A stretch of 64,000 nucleotides of DNA from Streptomyces sp. NBC_00377 (GTDB lineage: Bacteria > Actinomycetota > Actinomycetes > Streptomycetales > Streptomycetaceae), in the NCBI RefSeq assembly GCF_036075115.1, contig NZ_CP107958.1:7316001-7380000 (forward strand), written 5' to 3'. Position numbers and translations under genes: made by a program. The notes beneath the pieces were generated by a model, which ran no database searches, had not been told where the DNA came from, and saw nothing but the letters and a program-made list of their open reading frames with translations. Below, piece by piece: positions 1-8,361 of this stretch (position 1 is the first letter of the stretch; each line of letters starts with the position of its first letter).

Positions 1-1181
1 GCCTCCAGGACGGCGCGCGCGAGGTGCGCCTTGGTGACGTACCGGGTGAGGCCGGCGATCACACCGCGGGCGTCGGAGCGCCAGTACGGGGCGAACAGGC
101 CGGAGAAGGCCGGAACGAAGTAGGCGCCGCCGTTGTCCTCGACCGAGAGCGCGAGCGTCTCGATCTCGGCGGCCGTGGAGATGAGGCCCATCTGGTCGCG
201 CATCCACTGCACCAGCGAACCGGTGACGGCGATGGAGCCCTCGAGGGCGTAGACCGGCTTCTGGTCACCGATGCGGTAGCCGACGGTGGTCAGCAGGCCG
301 GAGTACGAGTTGATGATCTTCTCGCCGGTGTTCAGCAGCATGAAGGTGCCGGTGCCGTACGTCGACTTGGCCTCGCCTTCCGCGAAGCAGGTCTGGCCGA
401 ACAGGGCTGCCTGCTGGTCGCCGAGCGCGGAGGCGACCGGGATGCCGCCGAGCAGGTCTCCGAGCCGTCCGCCGGTGACCTCGCCGTAGATCTCCGCGGA
501 GGAGCGGATCTCGGGGAGCATCGCCATCGGGACGCCGATGGACTCGGCGATCTTCTCGTCCCACTCCAGCGTGTGGAGGTTCATCAGCATGGTGCGGGAG
601 GCGTTGGTGACGTCGGTGTAGTGCTTGCCGCCGTCGACACCGCCGGTCAGGTTCCAGATGACCCAGCTGTCCATGGTGCCGAAGAGGATGTCGCCCGCCT
701 CGGCGCGCTCGCGCAGGCCCTCGACGTTGTCGAGCAGCCAGCGCGCCTTCGGACCGGCGAAGTACGAGGCCAGGGGAAGGCCCGTCTCGCGGCGGAAGCG
801 GTCCTGGCCGACGTTGCGGCCGAGTTCCCGGCAGAGCGCGTCGGTGCGGGTGTCCTGCCAGACGATGGCGTTGTGGACGGGCCGGCCGGTGTTCTTGTCC
901 CACAGCAGCGTGGTCTCACGCTGGTTGGTGATGCCGATGGCCTTGATGTCGTCACGGGTGATGCCGGCCTTCTCGATGGCTCCGGCGACGACTTCCTGGA
1001 CGTTGGTCCAGATCTCGTCGGCGTCGTGCTCGACCCAGCCCGGCTTGGGGAAGATCTGCTCGTGCTCCTTCTGGTCGACGGAGACGATACGGCCGTCCCG
1101 GTCGAAGACGATGCAGCGCGAGGAGGTGGTGCCCTGGTCGATGGCGGCGATGAAGGGGCCGGCGGTGTGCGCGTCGGTCAC
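1..1181 (-). CDS. glpK: Glycerol kinase GlpK (partial, C-terminus outside window)
   Basis: Phosphorylates glycerol with ATP to glycerol-3-phosphate in the cytoplasm. The N-terminus after a GTG start reads MTDAHTAGPFIAAIDQGTTS, ending in the phosphate-1 loop (DQGTTSSR) of FGGY sugar kinases; the ribosome site AGGAG lies 6 bases upstream. About 393 codons are inside the window and the rest (roughly 110 expected) lies beyond base 1. It follows glpF by 73 bases on the same strand, as in the gylCABX operon of Streptomyces, so it is probably co-transcribed and under GylR control, with a glycerol-3-phosphate dehydrogenase gene expected further left. Confidence is high for family, the end is not visible. 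Confidence 0.95.
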   Translation of the reverse strand, partial: MTDAHTAGPFIAAIDQGTTSSRCIVFDRDGRIVSVDQKEHEQIFPKPGWVEHDADEIWTNVQEVVAGAIEKAGITRDDIKAIGITNQRETTLLWDKNTGRPVHNAIVWQDTRTDALCRELGRNVGQDRFRRETGLPLASYFAGPKARWLLDNVEGLRERAEAGDILFGTMDSWVIWNLTGGVDGGKHYTDVTNASRTMLMNLHTLEWDEKIAESIGVPMAMLPEIRSSAEIYGEVTGGRLGDLLGGIPVASALGDQQAALFGQTCFAEGEAKSTYGTGTFMLLNTGEKIINSYSGLLTTVGYRIGDQKPVYALEGSIAVTGSLVQWMRDQMGLISTAAEIETLALSVEDNGGAYFVPAFSGLFAPYWRSDARGVIAGLTRYVTKAHLARAVLE

Positions 1182-1254
1182 GGTGTGCTCCTGGGGTTTC
1201 CGTGGATGAGGGCCGTGCGTACGGTGCTTTTACTACGCGGTGCGGCTGGTGCTC

Positions 1255-2049
1255 TCAAGCAAAAGCGACGTTGTAGATGCCCGCGGCGATCGCGCCGCCG
1301 ACCAGCGGGCCGACCACCGGTATCCAGGCGTAGCTCCAGTCGGAGCCGCCCTTGTTGGGCAGGGGCAGGAGTGCGTGCACGATGCGCGGGCCGAGGTCGC
1401 GGGCCGGGTTGATCGCGTAGCCGGTCGGGCCGCCGAGGGACAGACCGATCGAGACCACCACGAGCGCGGTGATCAGCGCGCCCAGGGTGCCGAGGCCGTT
1501 GCCCTTGTCGTTCAGGCCCTGGGTGAGGACGGCGAGGACCAGCACGATGGTGCCGATGATCTCCGTGGCGAGGTTCTGCCAGACGACCCGGATCTCGGGA
1601 CCGGTGGAGAAGACGCCCAGGACCGGTCCTGCGCCCTTCTCCCGCGCCTCGACGGACTTGGCGGCCGCGGGCTCCGCGGCCGGGTCGCCGACGATCTCCT
1701 TGTCGGTGAGGTGCGCGTGGAACTGACCGTAGTAGGCGACCCAGACCAGGGCGGCGCCGATGGCGGCGCCGAGCAGCTGCCCGGCCCAGTAGACCGGAAC
1801 GTTGCTCCAGTCGTCGTCCTTGATCGCGAGTGCGAGGGTGACCGCCGGGTTGAGGTGGGCGCCCGAGAGCGGCGCCGAGGTGTAGACAGCCGTCAGAACG
1901 GCGAAACCCCACCCGAAGGTGATGGCGAGCCAGCCGGCGTTGCGGGCCTTGGAGGCCTTCAGCGTGACGGCGGCGCAGACGCCACCGCCGAGCAGGATGA
2001 GTATGGCGGTACCGATGGTCTCGCCGATGAAGATGTCGGAGCTGGACAC
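1255..2049 (-). CDS. glpF: Glycerol uptake facilitator GlpF (aquaglyceroporin)
   Basis: Membrane channel for glycerol, 264 aa, the usual size of the MIP family. Both half-helix signatures are present: HLNPAVT near residue 66 and INPARD near residue 215, the second with the Asp that follows NPAR in glycerol-conducting members. Six hydrophobic segments are visible, with a longer polar insert at about residues 110-150. The start is GTG with AAAGGAG 7 bases upstream. First structural gene of the glycerol operon, followed by glpK. The 375-base region upstream carries a GylR-type operator. Confidence 0.95.
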   Translation of the reverse strand: MSSSDIFIGETIGTAILILLGGGVCAAVTLKASKARNAGWLAITFGWGFAVLTAVYTSAPLSGAHLNPAVTLALAIKDDDWSNVPVYWAGQLLGAAIGAALVWVAYYGQFHAHLTDKEIVGDPAAEPAAAKSVEAREKGAGPVLGVFSTGPEIRVVWQNLATEIIGTIVLVLAVLTQGLNDKGNGLGTLGALITALVVVSIGLSLGGPTGYAINPARDLGPRIVHALLPLPNKGGSDWSYAWIPVVGPLVGGAIAAGIYNVAFA

Positions 2050-2178
2050 CCGCGACTCCTTTGTCCTTCGTCCAGGGAAGCCGAACCCCGGGTCCCACCG
2101 GGGGTTCGAGCGCCCTCGGGGGTGAGAGCGATGCCGGCCTTTGACGTTGTCACACTCTAGCGCGTATTGCCGTCAGGT

Positions 2179-2195
2179 GTTCGACAATGTCGACC
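2179..2195. promoter_or_regulatory. Putative GylR operator in front of glpF
   Basis: The stretch GTTCGACAATGTCGACC is an imperfect palindrome (TTCGRCA/TGYCGAA halves) lying about 130 bases upstream of glpF. Almost the same sequence occurs in front of gylR (3244-3260), which points to one regulator acting at both. On the minus strand a TAGAGT hexamer, fitting a Streptomyces -10 box, lies some 20 bases downstream (around 2156-2161), so the palindrome would overlap the -35 region. Assignment to GylR is inferred from position. Confidence 0.65.
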
Positions 2196-2351
2196 GATGG
2201 ACGGGAGTCTTGCTCCGGGGTTACGTGTGCGTCAAGAGTGTTGTTCTCGAAAGCGCGATCGTTATTGATCGCGGTGTGTTGTCGATCTTCGCGCCGGTGC
2301 ACACCCGCTCACGCCGCGTGTCCGTTTCGGACTGGTAGCGCCTGTTACGGC

Positions 2352-2401
2352 ATATGGCCGAGGCCGGAGACGTCGTACGACGTCTCCGGCCTCGGCCATA
2401 T
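2352..2401. terminator. 50-base perfect palindrome behind gylR
   Basis: Two 25-base arms meet with no spacer around the centre GTAC (2375-2378). It starts 23 bases after the gylR stop codon. As RNA it would fold into a very long hairpin; there is no T-run. Most simply a terminator of the gylR transcript that keeps it separate from glpF, though such a long symmetric site could also slow polymerase only partly and allow read-through. Confidence 0.7.
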
Positions 2402-2424
2402 ATCTCTCGGGAGCGGTGGGCCGC

Positions 2425-3189
2425 TCAGAAGCGCCCGGCGCCCAGGTCCCGCGACACCGCGCGGGCGCAGTCGCGCACCGCGGCGATCAGTTCGGGGCGC
2501 ACCTCACCGTCCCTGCCCAGCCGTTCCACGGCGCCGGTGATGCCGACCGCGCCCACGGGCATGCGCCGACGGTCGTGGATGGGCGCCGCGATCGAGGCGA
2601 CGCCCTCCCAGGTCTCCTCGACGTCCGCCGCCCAGCCCCGCGCGCGCGTGAGGTCGAGCATGCGCTCGAAGGCGTCCGGCTCGCACACCGTGCGGTCCGT
2701 GAACGGCTTGCGCTCGGCCTCCAGGACCTCGCTGTGGGCGACCGGATCGTAGGCCGACAGCACCTTGCCCAGGGCCGTGGAGTGCAGCGGCTGCATGGCC
2801 CCGATCTCCAGCACCTGCCGGCTGTCGTCGGGCCGGAAGACGTGGTGCACGATCAGCACGCCCTGCTGGTGCAGCACCCCCAGGTGGACGCTCTCGCCGC
2901 TGGACCTGGCCAGGTCGTCCGTCCACACCAGGGCACGCGCGCGCAGCTCGTGCACGTCCAGGTAGGTGGTGCCGAGGCGCAGCAGCTCCGCGCCCAGCTG
3001 GTACCGCCCCGACGCGTCGTCCTGCTCGACGAAGCCCTCCTGCTGGAGGGTGCGCAGGATGCCGTGGGCGGTGCCCTTGGCCAGGCCCGTGGACGAGGCG
3101 ATGTCCGACAGGCCCAGTCGCCGTTCGCCACCCGCGAGCAGCCGCAGCATCGCGGCCGCGCGTTCGACCGACTGGATGTTCCGTGCCAT
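2425..3189 (-). CDS. gylR: Glycerol operon regulator GylR (IclR family)
   Basis: DNA-binding repressor of the glycerol operon and of itself, 254 aa. The N-terminal winged helix-turn-helix begins at once (SVERAAAMLRLLAGGERRLG, then LSDIASSTGLAKGTAHGILR), followed by the IclR effector domain from about residue 85 with GKVLSAYDP and the C-terminal signature GITGAVERLG. The ATG at 3189 was chosen because the IclR domain starts right there and GGAGG lies upstream; an earlier in-frame start would add about 21 residues without support. It sits upstream of glpF on the same strand, as known for gylR of S. coelicolor. Autoregulation is suggested by the palindrome 55 bases upstream of its start. Confidence 0.93.
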   Translation of the reverse strand: MARNIQSVERAAAMLRLLAGGERRLGLSDIASSTGLAKGTAHGILRTLQQEGFVEQDDASGRYQLGAELLRLGTTYLDVHELRARALVWTDDLARSSGESVHLGVLHQQGVLIVHHVFRPDDSRQVLEIGAMQPLHSTALGKVLSAYDPVAHSEVLEAERKPFTDRTVCEPDAFERMLDLTRARGWAADVEETWEGVASIAAPIHDRRRMPVGAVGITGAVERLGRDGEVRPELIAAVRDCARAVSRDLGAGRF

Positions 3190-3243
3190 CGCCGTCCTGC
3201 CTCCGTCCCCTTCGGCCGTCCACGCGCGGCATCCGCCGCCGTC

Positions 3244-3260
3244 GTTCGGCAATGTCGAAC
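3244..3260. promoter_or_regulatory. Putative GylR operator in front of gylR
   Basis: GTTCGGCAATGTCGAAC is a near-perfect palindrome 55 bases upstream of the gylR start. It shares 13 of its central 15 bases with the site at 2179-2195 in front of glpF. IclR regulators commonly bind such sites at their own promoters, so autoregulation by GylR is inferred. Confidence 0.7.
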
Positions 3261-3553
3261 ACTACCGGTCCATGCCGACCTCCCGCTAACGTTCGGCCGA
3301 TCCGTGTTACGCCACTCGCCTTCCCCCGGTGACACGGACGTCGCACGGCCGTGCGCCGGTCGAGCGCCGCTCCAGCCCCGCTCGTGATCCGCTGGTGCGC
3401 GACCGCCACACCCGTCCGTCCCGTGGACGCCCCCGACCATAAGGCCTCCGTCCCGGCTACCCTGACGACGTGCGCTCTCCCCGGGAAGCCTTCCTGCCCG
3501 CATTCCGGGGGCGACGCAAAGCCGACAGCCGTCGCACCTGAGGGAGCCCTTTC
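3261..3553. other. Intergenic region between divergent gylR and metH
   Basis: No coding sequence with Streptomyces codon bias was seen. I looked for a cobalamin riboswitch (B12 box) and an S-adenosylhomocysteine riboswitch, both plausible for metH, and recognised neither. A TACCCT hexamer near 3458-3463 could be the -10 box for metH but no convincing -35 partner was found. Confidence 0.4.
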
Positions 3554-6500
3554 ATGGCCTCTGTGCCGCCGACCCCTTCCGCCGACAGCCGGACCCGTGT
3601 GTCCGCGCTCCGAGAGGCCCTGGCCACCCGTGTGGTGGTGGCCGACGGAGCCATGGGCACCATGCTCCAGGCCCAGGAGCCCACCCTCGAGGACTTCGAG
3701 AACCTCGAGGGCTGCAACGAGATCCTCAACATCACCCGTCCGGACATCGTCCGCTCCGTGCACGAGGAGTACTTCGACGCGGGCGTGGACTGCGTCGAGA
3801 CCAACACGTTCGGCGCAAACCACTCGGCCATGTCCGAGTACGACATCCCCGAGCGGGTGTACGAGCTGTCCGAGGCCGGCGCCCGCATCGCCCGTGAGAC
3901 CGCCGACGCCTTCGCCGGACGCGACGGACGCACCCGCTGGGTACTGGGCTCGATCGGCCCCGGCACCAAGCTGCCCACCCTCGGCCACATCGCCTACGGC
4001 ACCCTGCGCGACGGCTTCCAGGCCAACGCGGAGGGCCTCCTCGCCGGCGGTGCGGACGCCCTGATCGTGGAGACCACCCAGGACCTCCTCCAGACGAAGT
4101 CGTCGGTCCTGGGCGCCAAGCGCGCGATGGAGGCGACCGGCGTCCACGTGCCGCTGCTGGTGTCGATGGCGTTCGAGACGACCGGCACCATGCTGCTCGG
4201 CTCGGAGATCGGCGCGGCCCTCACCGCCCTCGAACCGCTCGGCATCGACATGATCGGCCTGAACTGCTCGACGGGCCCGGCCGAGATGAGCGAGCACCTG
4301 CGCTATCTGGCCCGCCACTCCCGCACCCCGCTGCTGTGCATGCCGAACGCCGGTCTGCCGATCCTCACCAAGGACGGCGCGCACTTCCCGCTCGACGCCG
4401 AGGGCCTGGCCGACGCCCAGGACACCTTCGTGACCGACTACGGGCTGAACCTCGTCGGCGGCTGCTGCGGTACGACGCCCGAGCACCTGAGGCAGCTCGT
4501 GGAGCGGGTCCGCGGAGCCTCGCCCGCCGAGCGCAGCCCCCGGCCCGAGCCGGGCGCCGCCTCGCTCTACCAGACCGTGTCGTTCCGCCAGGACACCGCG
4601 TACATGGCCATCGGTGAGCGCACCAACGCCAACGGCTCGAAGAAGTTCCGCGAGGCCATGCTGGAGGGCCGCTGGGACGACTGCGTCGAGATGGCCCGCG
4701 ACCAGATCCGCGAGGGCGCGCACATGCTCGACCTGTGCGTCGACTACGTCGGCCGCGACGGCGTCGCCGACATGGACGAGCTGGCCGGCCGCTTCGCCAC
4801 CGCCTCCACCCTGCCGATCGTCCTGGACTCCACCGAGGTCCCGGTCATTCAGGCGGGCCTGGAACGGCTCGGCGGGCGCGCGGTCATCAACTCCGTGAAC
4901 TACGAGGACGGCGACGGACCCGAGTCCCGCTTCGCCAAGGTCACCGCGCTGGCCAGGGAGCACGGTGCCGCGCTGATCGCGCTGACCATCGACGAGGAGG
5001 GCCAGGCCCGTACCGTCGAGACGAAGGTCGCCATCGCCGAGCGCCTCATCGAGGACCTGACGACGAACTGGGGCATCCAGGAGTCGGACATCCTCATCGA
5101 CACCCTGACCTTCACCATCTGCACCGGCCAGGAGGAGTCCCGGGGCGACGGCGTCGCCACCATCGGGGCGATCCGCGAGCTCAAGCGCCGCCGGCCCGAC
5201 GTGCAGACCACCCTCGGCCTGTCGAACATCTCCTTCGGCCTCAACCCGGCCGCCCGCATCCTGCTCAACTCCGTCTTCCTCGACGAGTGCGTGAAGGCGG
5301 GCCTGGACTCGGCGATCGTCCACGCGTCGAAGATCCTCCCCATCGCCCGCTTCAGCGAGGAGGAGGTGACCACAGCCCTCGACCTGATCTACGACCGCCG
5401 GCGCGAGGGCTACGACCCCCTCCAGAAGCTGATGGCGCTGTTCGAGGGCGCCACCACCAAGTCCCTCAAGGCCGGCAAGGCCGAGGAGCTGGCCGCGCTG
5501 CCGCTGGACGAGCGCCTCAAGCGCCGGATCATCGACGGCGAGAAGAACGGCCTGGACGCCGACCTCGCCGAGGCGCTCCGGTCCCGCCCCGCCCTGGACA
5601 TCGTCAACGAGACCCTCCTGGACGGCATGAAGGTGGTCGGCGAGCTGTTCGGCTCCGGCCAGATGCAGCTGCCGTTCGTGCTCCAGTCCGCCGAGGTCAT
5701 GAAGACCGCGGTCGCCTATCTCGAGCCGCACATGGAGAAGTCGGACGCCGAGGGCAAGGGCACCATCGTCCTGGCCACCGTGCGCGGCGACGTCCACGAC
5801 ATCGGCAAGAACCTCGTCGACATCATCCTGTCCAACAACGGCTACAACGTCGTCAACCTCGGCATCAAACAGCCGGTCTCCGCGATCCTGGAGGCCGCCC
5901 AGGAGCACCGGGCCGACGTCATCGGCATGTCGGGCCTGCTGGTCAAGTCCACGGTGATCATGAAGGAGAACCTGGAGGAACTGAACCAGCGCAAGATGGC
6001 CGCCGACTACCCGGTCATCCTCGGCGGCGCCGCCCTGACCAGGGCCTACGTCGAGCAGGACCTGCACGAGATCTACCAGGGCGAGGTCCGCTACGCCCGC
6101 GACGCCTTCGAGGGCCTGCGTCTGATGGACGCCCTGATCGGCGTCAAGCGGGGCCTGCCCGGCGCGAAGCTGCCCGAGCTGAAGCAGCGCCGGGTCCGCC
6201 CGAGCGCCACCGTCGTCGAAGCCGAGGAACGCCCGCAGGAGGGCCACGTCCGGTCCGACGTGGCCACCGACAACCCCGTCCCCCGGCCGCCGTTCGAGGG
6301 CACCCGGGTCATCAAGGGCATCCAGCTCAAGGAGTACGCGGCCTGGCTGGACGAGGGCGCCCTCTTCAAGGGCCAGTGGGGCCTGAAGCAGACCCGCGCC
6401 GGCGACGGGCCGAGCTACGAGGAACTCGTCGAGACCGAGGGCCGCCCGCGGCTGCGCGGCCTGCTCGACAAACTCCAGACCGACAACCTCCTGGAAGCGG

Positions 6501-7072
6501 CCGTCGTCTACGGCTACTTCCCCTGCGTGTCCAAGGACGACGACCTGATCGTCCTGGACGAGCAGGGCAACGAACGCACCCGCTTCACCTTCCCCCGCCA
6601 GCGCCGCGGCCGCCGTCTCTGCCTGGCCGACTTCTTCCGCCCCGAGGAGTCGGGGGAGACGGACGTCGTCGGCTTCCAGGTCGTCACCGTCGGCTCCCGC
6701 ATCGGGGAGGAGACCGCCCGGCTCTTCGAGGCGAACTCCTACCGCGACTACCTAGAGCTGCACGGCCTGTCGGTACAGCTGGCCGAAGCCCTCGCCGAGT
6801 ACTGGCACGCGCGGGTGCGCGCCGAACTCGGCTTCGCCGGCGAGGACCCGGCCGACGTCGAGGACATGTTCGCCCTCAAGTACCGCGGCGCCCGCTTCTC
6901 CCTGGGCTACGGCGCCTGCCCCGACCTGGAGGACCGCGCGAAGATCGCCGAGCTGCTCCGGCCCGAGCGGATCGGGGTCCACCTCTCGGAGGAGTTCCAG
7001 CTCCACCCCGAGCAGTCCACGGACGCCATCGTGATCCACCATCCCGAGGCGAAGTACTTCAACGCACGGTGA
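3554..7072 (+). CDS. metH: Cobalamin-dependent methionine synthase MetH
   Basis: Transfers the methyl group of 5-methyltetrahydrofolate to homocysteine through bound cobalamin. All four modules are visible in 1172 aa (E. coli MetH has about 1227): homocysteine domain with the zinc-binding GGCCGTTPEH near residue 300; pterin-binding domain from about 345; B12 cap (LFGSGQMQLPFVLQSAEVMK, about 695) and B12 domain with the cobalt-ligand motif DVHDIGKN near 745; reactivation (AdoMet-binding) domain at the C-terminus with RFSLGYGACPD near 1113. ATG start behind GAGGGAG. Single-gene transcript, closed by a hairpin at 7131-7160. Confidence 0.97.
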   Translation: MASVPPTPSADSRTRVSALREALATRVVVADGAMGTMLQAQEPTLEDFENLEGCNEILNITRPDIVRSVHEEYFDAGVDCVETNTFGANHSAMSEYDIPERVYELSEAGARIARETADAFAGRDGRTRWVLGSIGPGTKLPTLGHIAYGTLRDGFQANAEGLLAGGADALIVETTQDLLQTKSSVLGAKRAMEATGVHVPLLVSMAFETTGTMLLGSEIGAALTALEPLGIDMIGLNCSTGPAEMSEHLRYLARHSRTPLLCMPNAGLPILTKDGAHFPLDAEGLADAQDTFVTDYGLNLVGGCCGTTPEHLRQLVERVRGASPAERSPRPEPGAASLYQTVSFRQDTAYMAIGERTNANGSKKFREAMLEGRWDDCVEMARDQIREGAHMLDLCVDYVGRDGVADMDELAGRFATASTLPIVLDSTEVPVIQAGLERLGGRAVINSVNYEDGDGPESRFAKVTALAREHGAALIALTIDEEGQARTVETKVAIAERLIEDLTTNWGIQESDILIDTLTFTICTGQEESRGDGVATIGAIRELKRRRPDVQTTLGLSNISFGLNPAARILLNSVFLDECVKAGLDSAIVHASKILPIARFSEEEVTTALDLIYDRRREGYDPLQKLMALFEGATTKSLKAGKAEELAALPLDERLKRRIIDGEKNGLDADLAEALRSRPALDIVNETLLDGMKVVGELFGSGQMQLPFVLQSAEVMKTAVAYLEPHMEKSDAEGKGTIVLATVRGDVHDIGKNLVDIILSNNGYNVVNLGIKQPVSAILEAAQEHRADVIGMSGLLVKSTVIMKENLEELNQRKMAADYPVILGGAALTRAYVEQDLHEIYQGEVRYARDAFEGLRLMDALIGVKRGLPGAKLPELKQRRVRPSATVVEAEERPQEGHVRSDVATDNPVPRPPFEGTRVIKGIQLKEYAAWLDEGALFKGQWGLKQTRAGDGPSYEELVETEGRPRLRGLLDKLQTDNLLEAAVVYGYFPCVSKDDDLIVLDEQGNERTRFTFPRQRRGRRLCLADFFRPEESGETDVVGFQVVTVGSRIGEETARLFEANSYRDYLELHGLSVQLAEALAEYWHARVRAELGFAGEDPADVEDMFALKYRGARFSLGYGACPDLEDRAKIAELLRPERIGVHLSEEFQLHPEQSTDAIVIHHPEAKYFNAR

Positions 7073-7130
7073 CGCACGTGCGCCACTGAGCATGCTGATC
7101 GGATAAGTCGTACACTGGTCGGTCCACTGA

Positions 7131-7160
7131 AGGCCGGTTCCCCGCAGCGGGAACCGGCCT
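7131..7160 (+). terminator. Hairpin downstream of metH
   Basis: Arms AGGCCGGTTCCC and GGGAACCGGCCT (12 bp, perfect) around a 6-base loop, 59 bases after the metH stop. No T-run, as is usual in Streptomyces. It ends 25 bases before the next gene and might instead lie in that gene's leader, since a TACACT hexamer sits upstream at 7110-7115. Confidence 0.6.
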
Positions 7161-7185
7161 GCTCGTCCCTCAAGGAGGTACGTGG

Positions 7186-7884
7186 ATGACCAGCACGGTT
7201 CCCGCGCCACTCACCCGCACGGCCGAAGGCTCCGCCCTGGAGGCCGTGCTGCTCGACATGGACGGCACCCTGGTGGACACCGAGGGTTTCTGGTGGGACG
7301 TCGAGGTCGAGATCTTCGCCGGCCTGGGCCACACCCTCGACGACTCGTGGCGTCACGTCGTGGTCGGCGGACCGATGACCCGCAGCGTCGGGTTCCTGAT
7401 CGAGGCGACCGGGGCCGACATCGCCCTCGCCGACCTCGCCGTCCTGCTCAACCAGGGGTTCGAGGACCGCATCGCCCGGGCCCTGCCCCTGATGCCCGGA
7501 GCCGCCCGGCTGCTCGCCGAGCTGGCCGAGCACGAGGTCCCCACCGCCCTCGTCTCCGCCTCCCACCGGCGCATCATCGACCGCGTCCTCGCCTCGCTGG
7601 GTGCCGAGAACTTCCGCCTGAGCGTGGCGGGCGACGAGGTCGCGCGGACGAAGCCCTACCCCGACCCCTACCTCTTCGCGGCCGCCGGACTCGGCGTGGA
7701 CCCGGTGAGATGCGCCGTCATCGAGGACACCGCGACCGGGGTCGCCTCGGCCGAGGCGGCGGGCTGCCATGTCGTGGCGGTGCCTTCCGTGGCGCCGATC
7801 ACGCCGTCCCGCCGACGCACCGTCGTCCCCTCGCTGGAACAGGTCGACCTGGCATTCCTGCGGGACCTGATGCCGCTCCGATGA
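7186..7884 (+). CDS. HAD-family phosphatase
   Basis: 232 aa phosphohydrolase of the haloacid dehalogenase superfamily, beta-phosphoglucomutase/phosphatase subgroup. Motif I with both aspartates is LLDMDGTLVDTE (about residue 21), motif II is the Ser in ALVSASHRR (about 123), motif III Lys in RTKPYPDPYLF (about 163), motif IV VIEDTATGVASAEAAG (about 182). The helical cap lies between I and II. Start ATG with AAGGAGG 7 bases upstream. Substrate cannot be told from sequence. It follows metH in the same direction but is separated from it by a hairpin. Confidence 0.9.
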   Translation: MTSTVPAPLTRTAEGSALEAVLLDMDGTLVDTEGFWWDVEVEIFAGLGHTLDDSWRHVVVGGPMTRSVGFLIEATGADIALADLAVLLNQGFEDRIARALPLMPGAARLLAELAEHEVPTALVSASHRRIIDRVLASLGAENFRLSVAGDEVARTKPYPDPYLFAAAGLGVDPVRCAVIEDTATGVASAEAAGCHVVAVPSVAPITPSRRRTVVPSLEQVDLAFLRDLMPLR

Positions 7885-7902
7885 TCGGTACCGCGATCAT
7901 CG
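7879..7902 (+). terminator. Hairpin at the end of the HAD gene
   Basis: Perfect 9-bp stem CGATGATCG/CGATCATCG with a 6-base loop, overlapping the stop codon of the phosphatase gene. A second small stem (CGGTGAGCACCG) follows directly. Likely transcription end. Confidence 0.55.
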
Positions 7903-8361
7903 GTGAGCACCGATGGCCGAAAAGCGATAGGCGTTCACCCAGCGTGCACCGCCGATAACCAGGAATTCGCCGAGTATGCGCGCGGGGGAATTCCGATCTT
8001 CGCCGACGCCCCCGCGGCGGCCGAATTCAACCCCACACGCCCCCGATACGGCGTGTGAGGTTCCCCACCCGTCCGGGCCTCGACAGTTGACTCTCCGTGT
8101 GCATTCTGTCGTCGCGGGGCGGCTTCGGGCGCGTCCTTGTGTCCCGATTGATGAGTCACTGTACGAATCCTTCCGCTGACGGCTGTTCAGTGCGTCCGCG
8201 GCCGGTTTCGCAGCGTGATGGGGCTTCAACTCCGGTGAACGCGAGCCGTAGTGCTGGTGCGGACTAATCTCGTCGCGAGAACATCGCCCTTACCCCGTGA
8301 TCCGCCGCGACACCCCTGCATGCCGGGTACACGGACTCGACAGCTCTGGAGAAACTCGAGC
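7903..8361. other. Intergenic region upstream of the solute-binding protein pair
   Basis: Somewhat less GC-rich than the surroundings, especially 7930-8060. Open frames across it lack the third-position GC bias of the neighbouring genes, so no gene is called. It must contain the promoter of the 8362 gene, but no clear -35/-10 pair was found. Confidence 0.4.

Noticed and set aside
24..1412. Long plus-strand open frame (462 codons) over the glycerol kinase gene
   Set aside because: It is the mirror of glpK; its protein has repetitive Gly/Asp/Val composition and no family match, while the minus strand gives a clear kinase N-terminus.
3261..3553. Possible cobalamin or SAH riboswitch in front of metH
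   Set aside because: Neither a B12 box nor the conserved SAH core was found on reading the sequence; an Infernal scan would settle it.
2504..6247. 1247-codon minus-strand open frame across gylR and metH
   Set aside because: Shadow frame caused by high GC; it runs opposite to the unmistakable MetH domains.
7903..8361. Minus-strand frame of about 110 codons before the solute-binding protein genes
   Set aside because: Codon use is unlike Streptomyces genes and no ribosome site is present.
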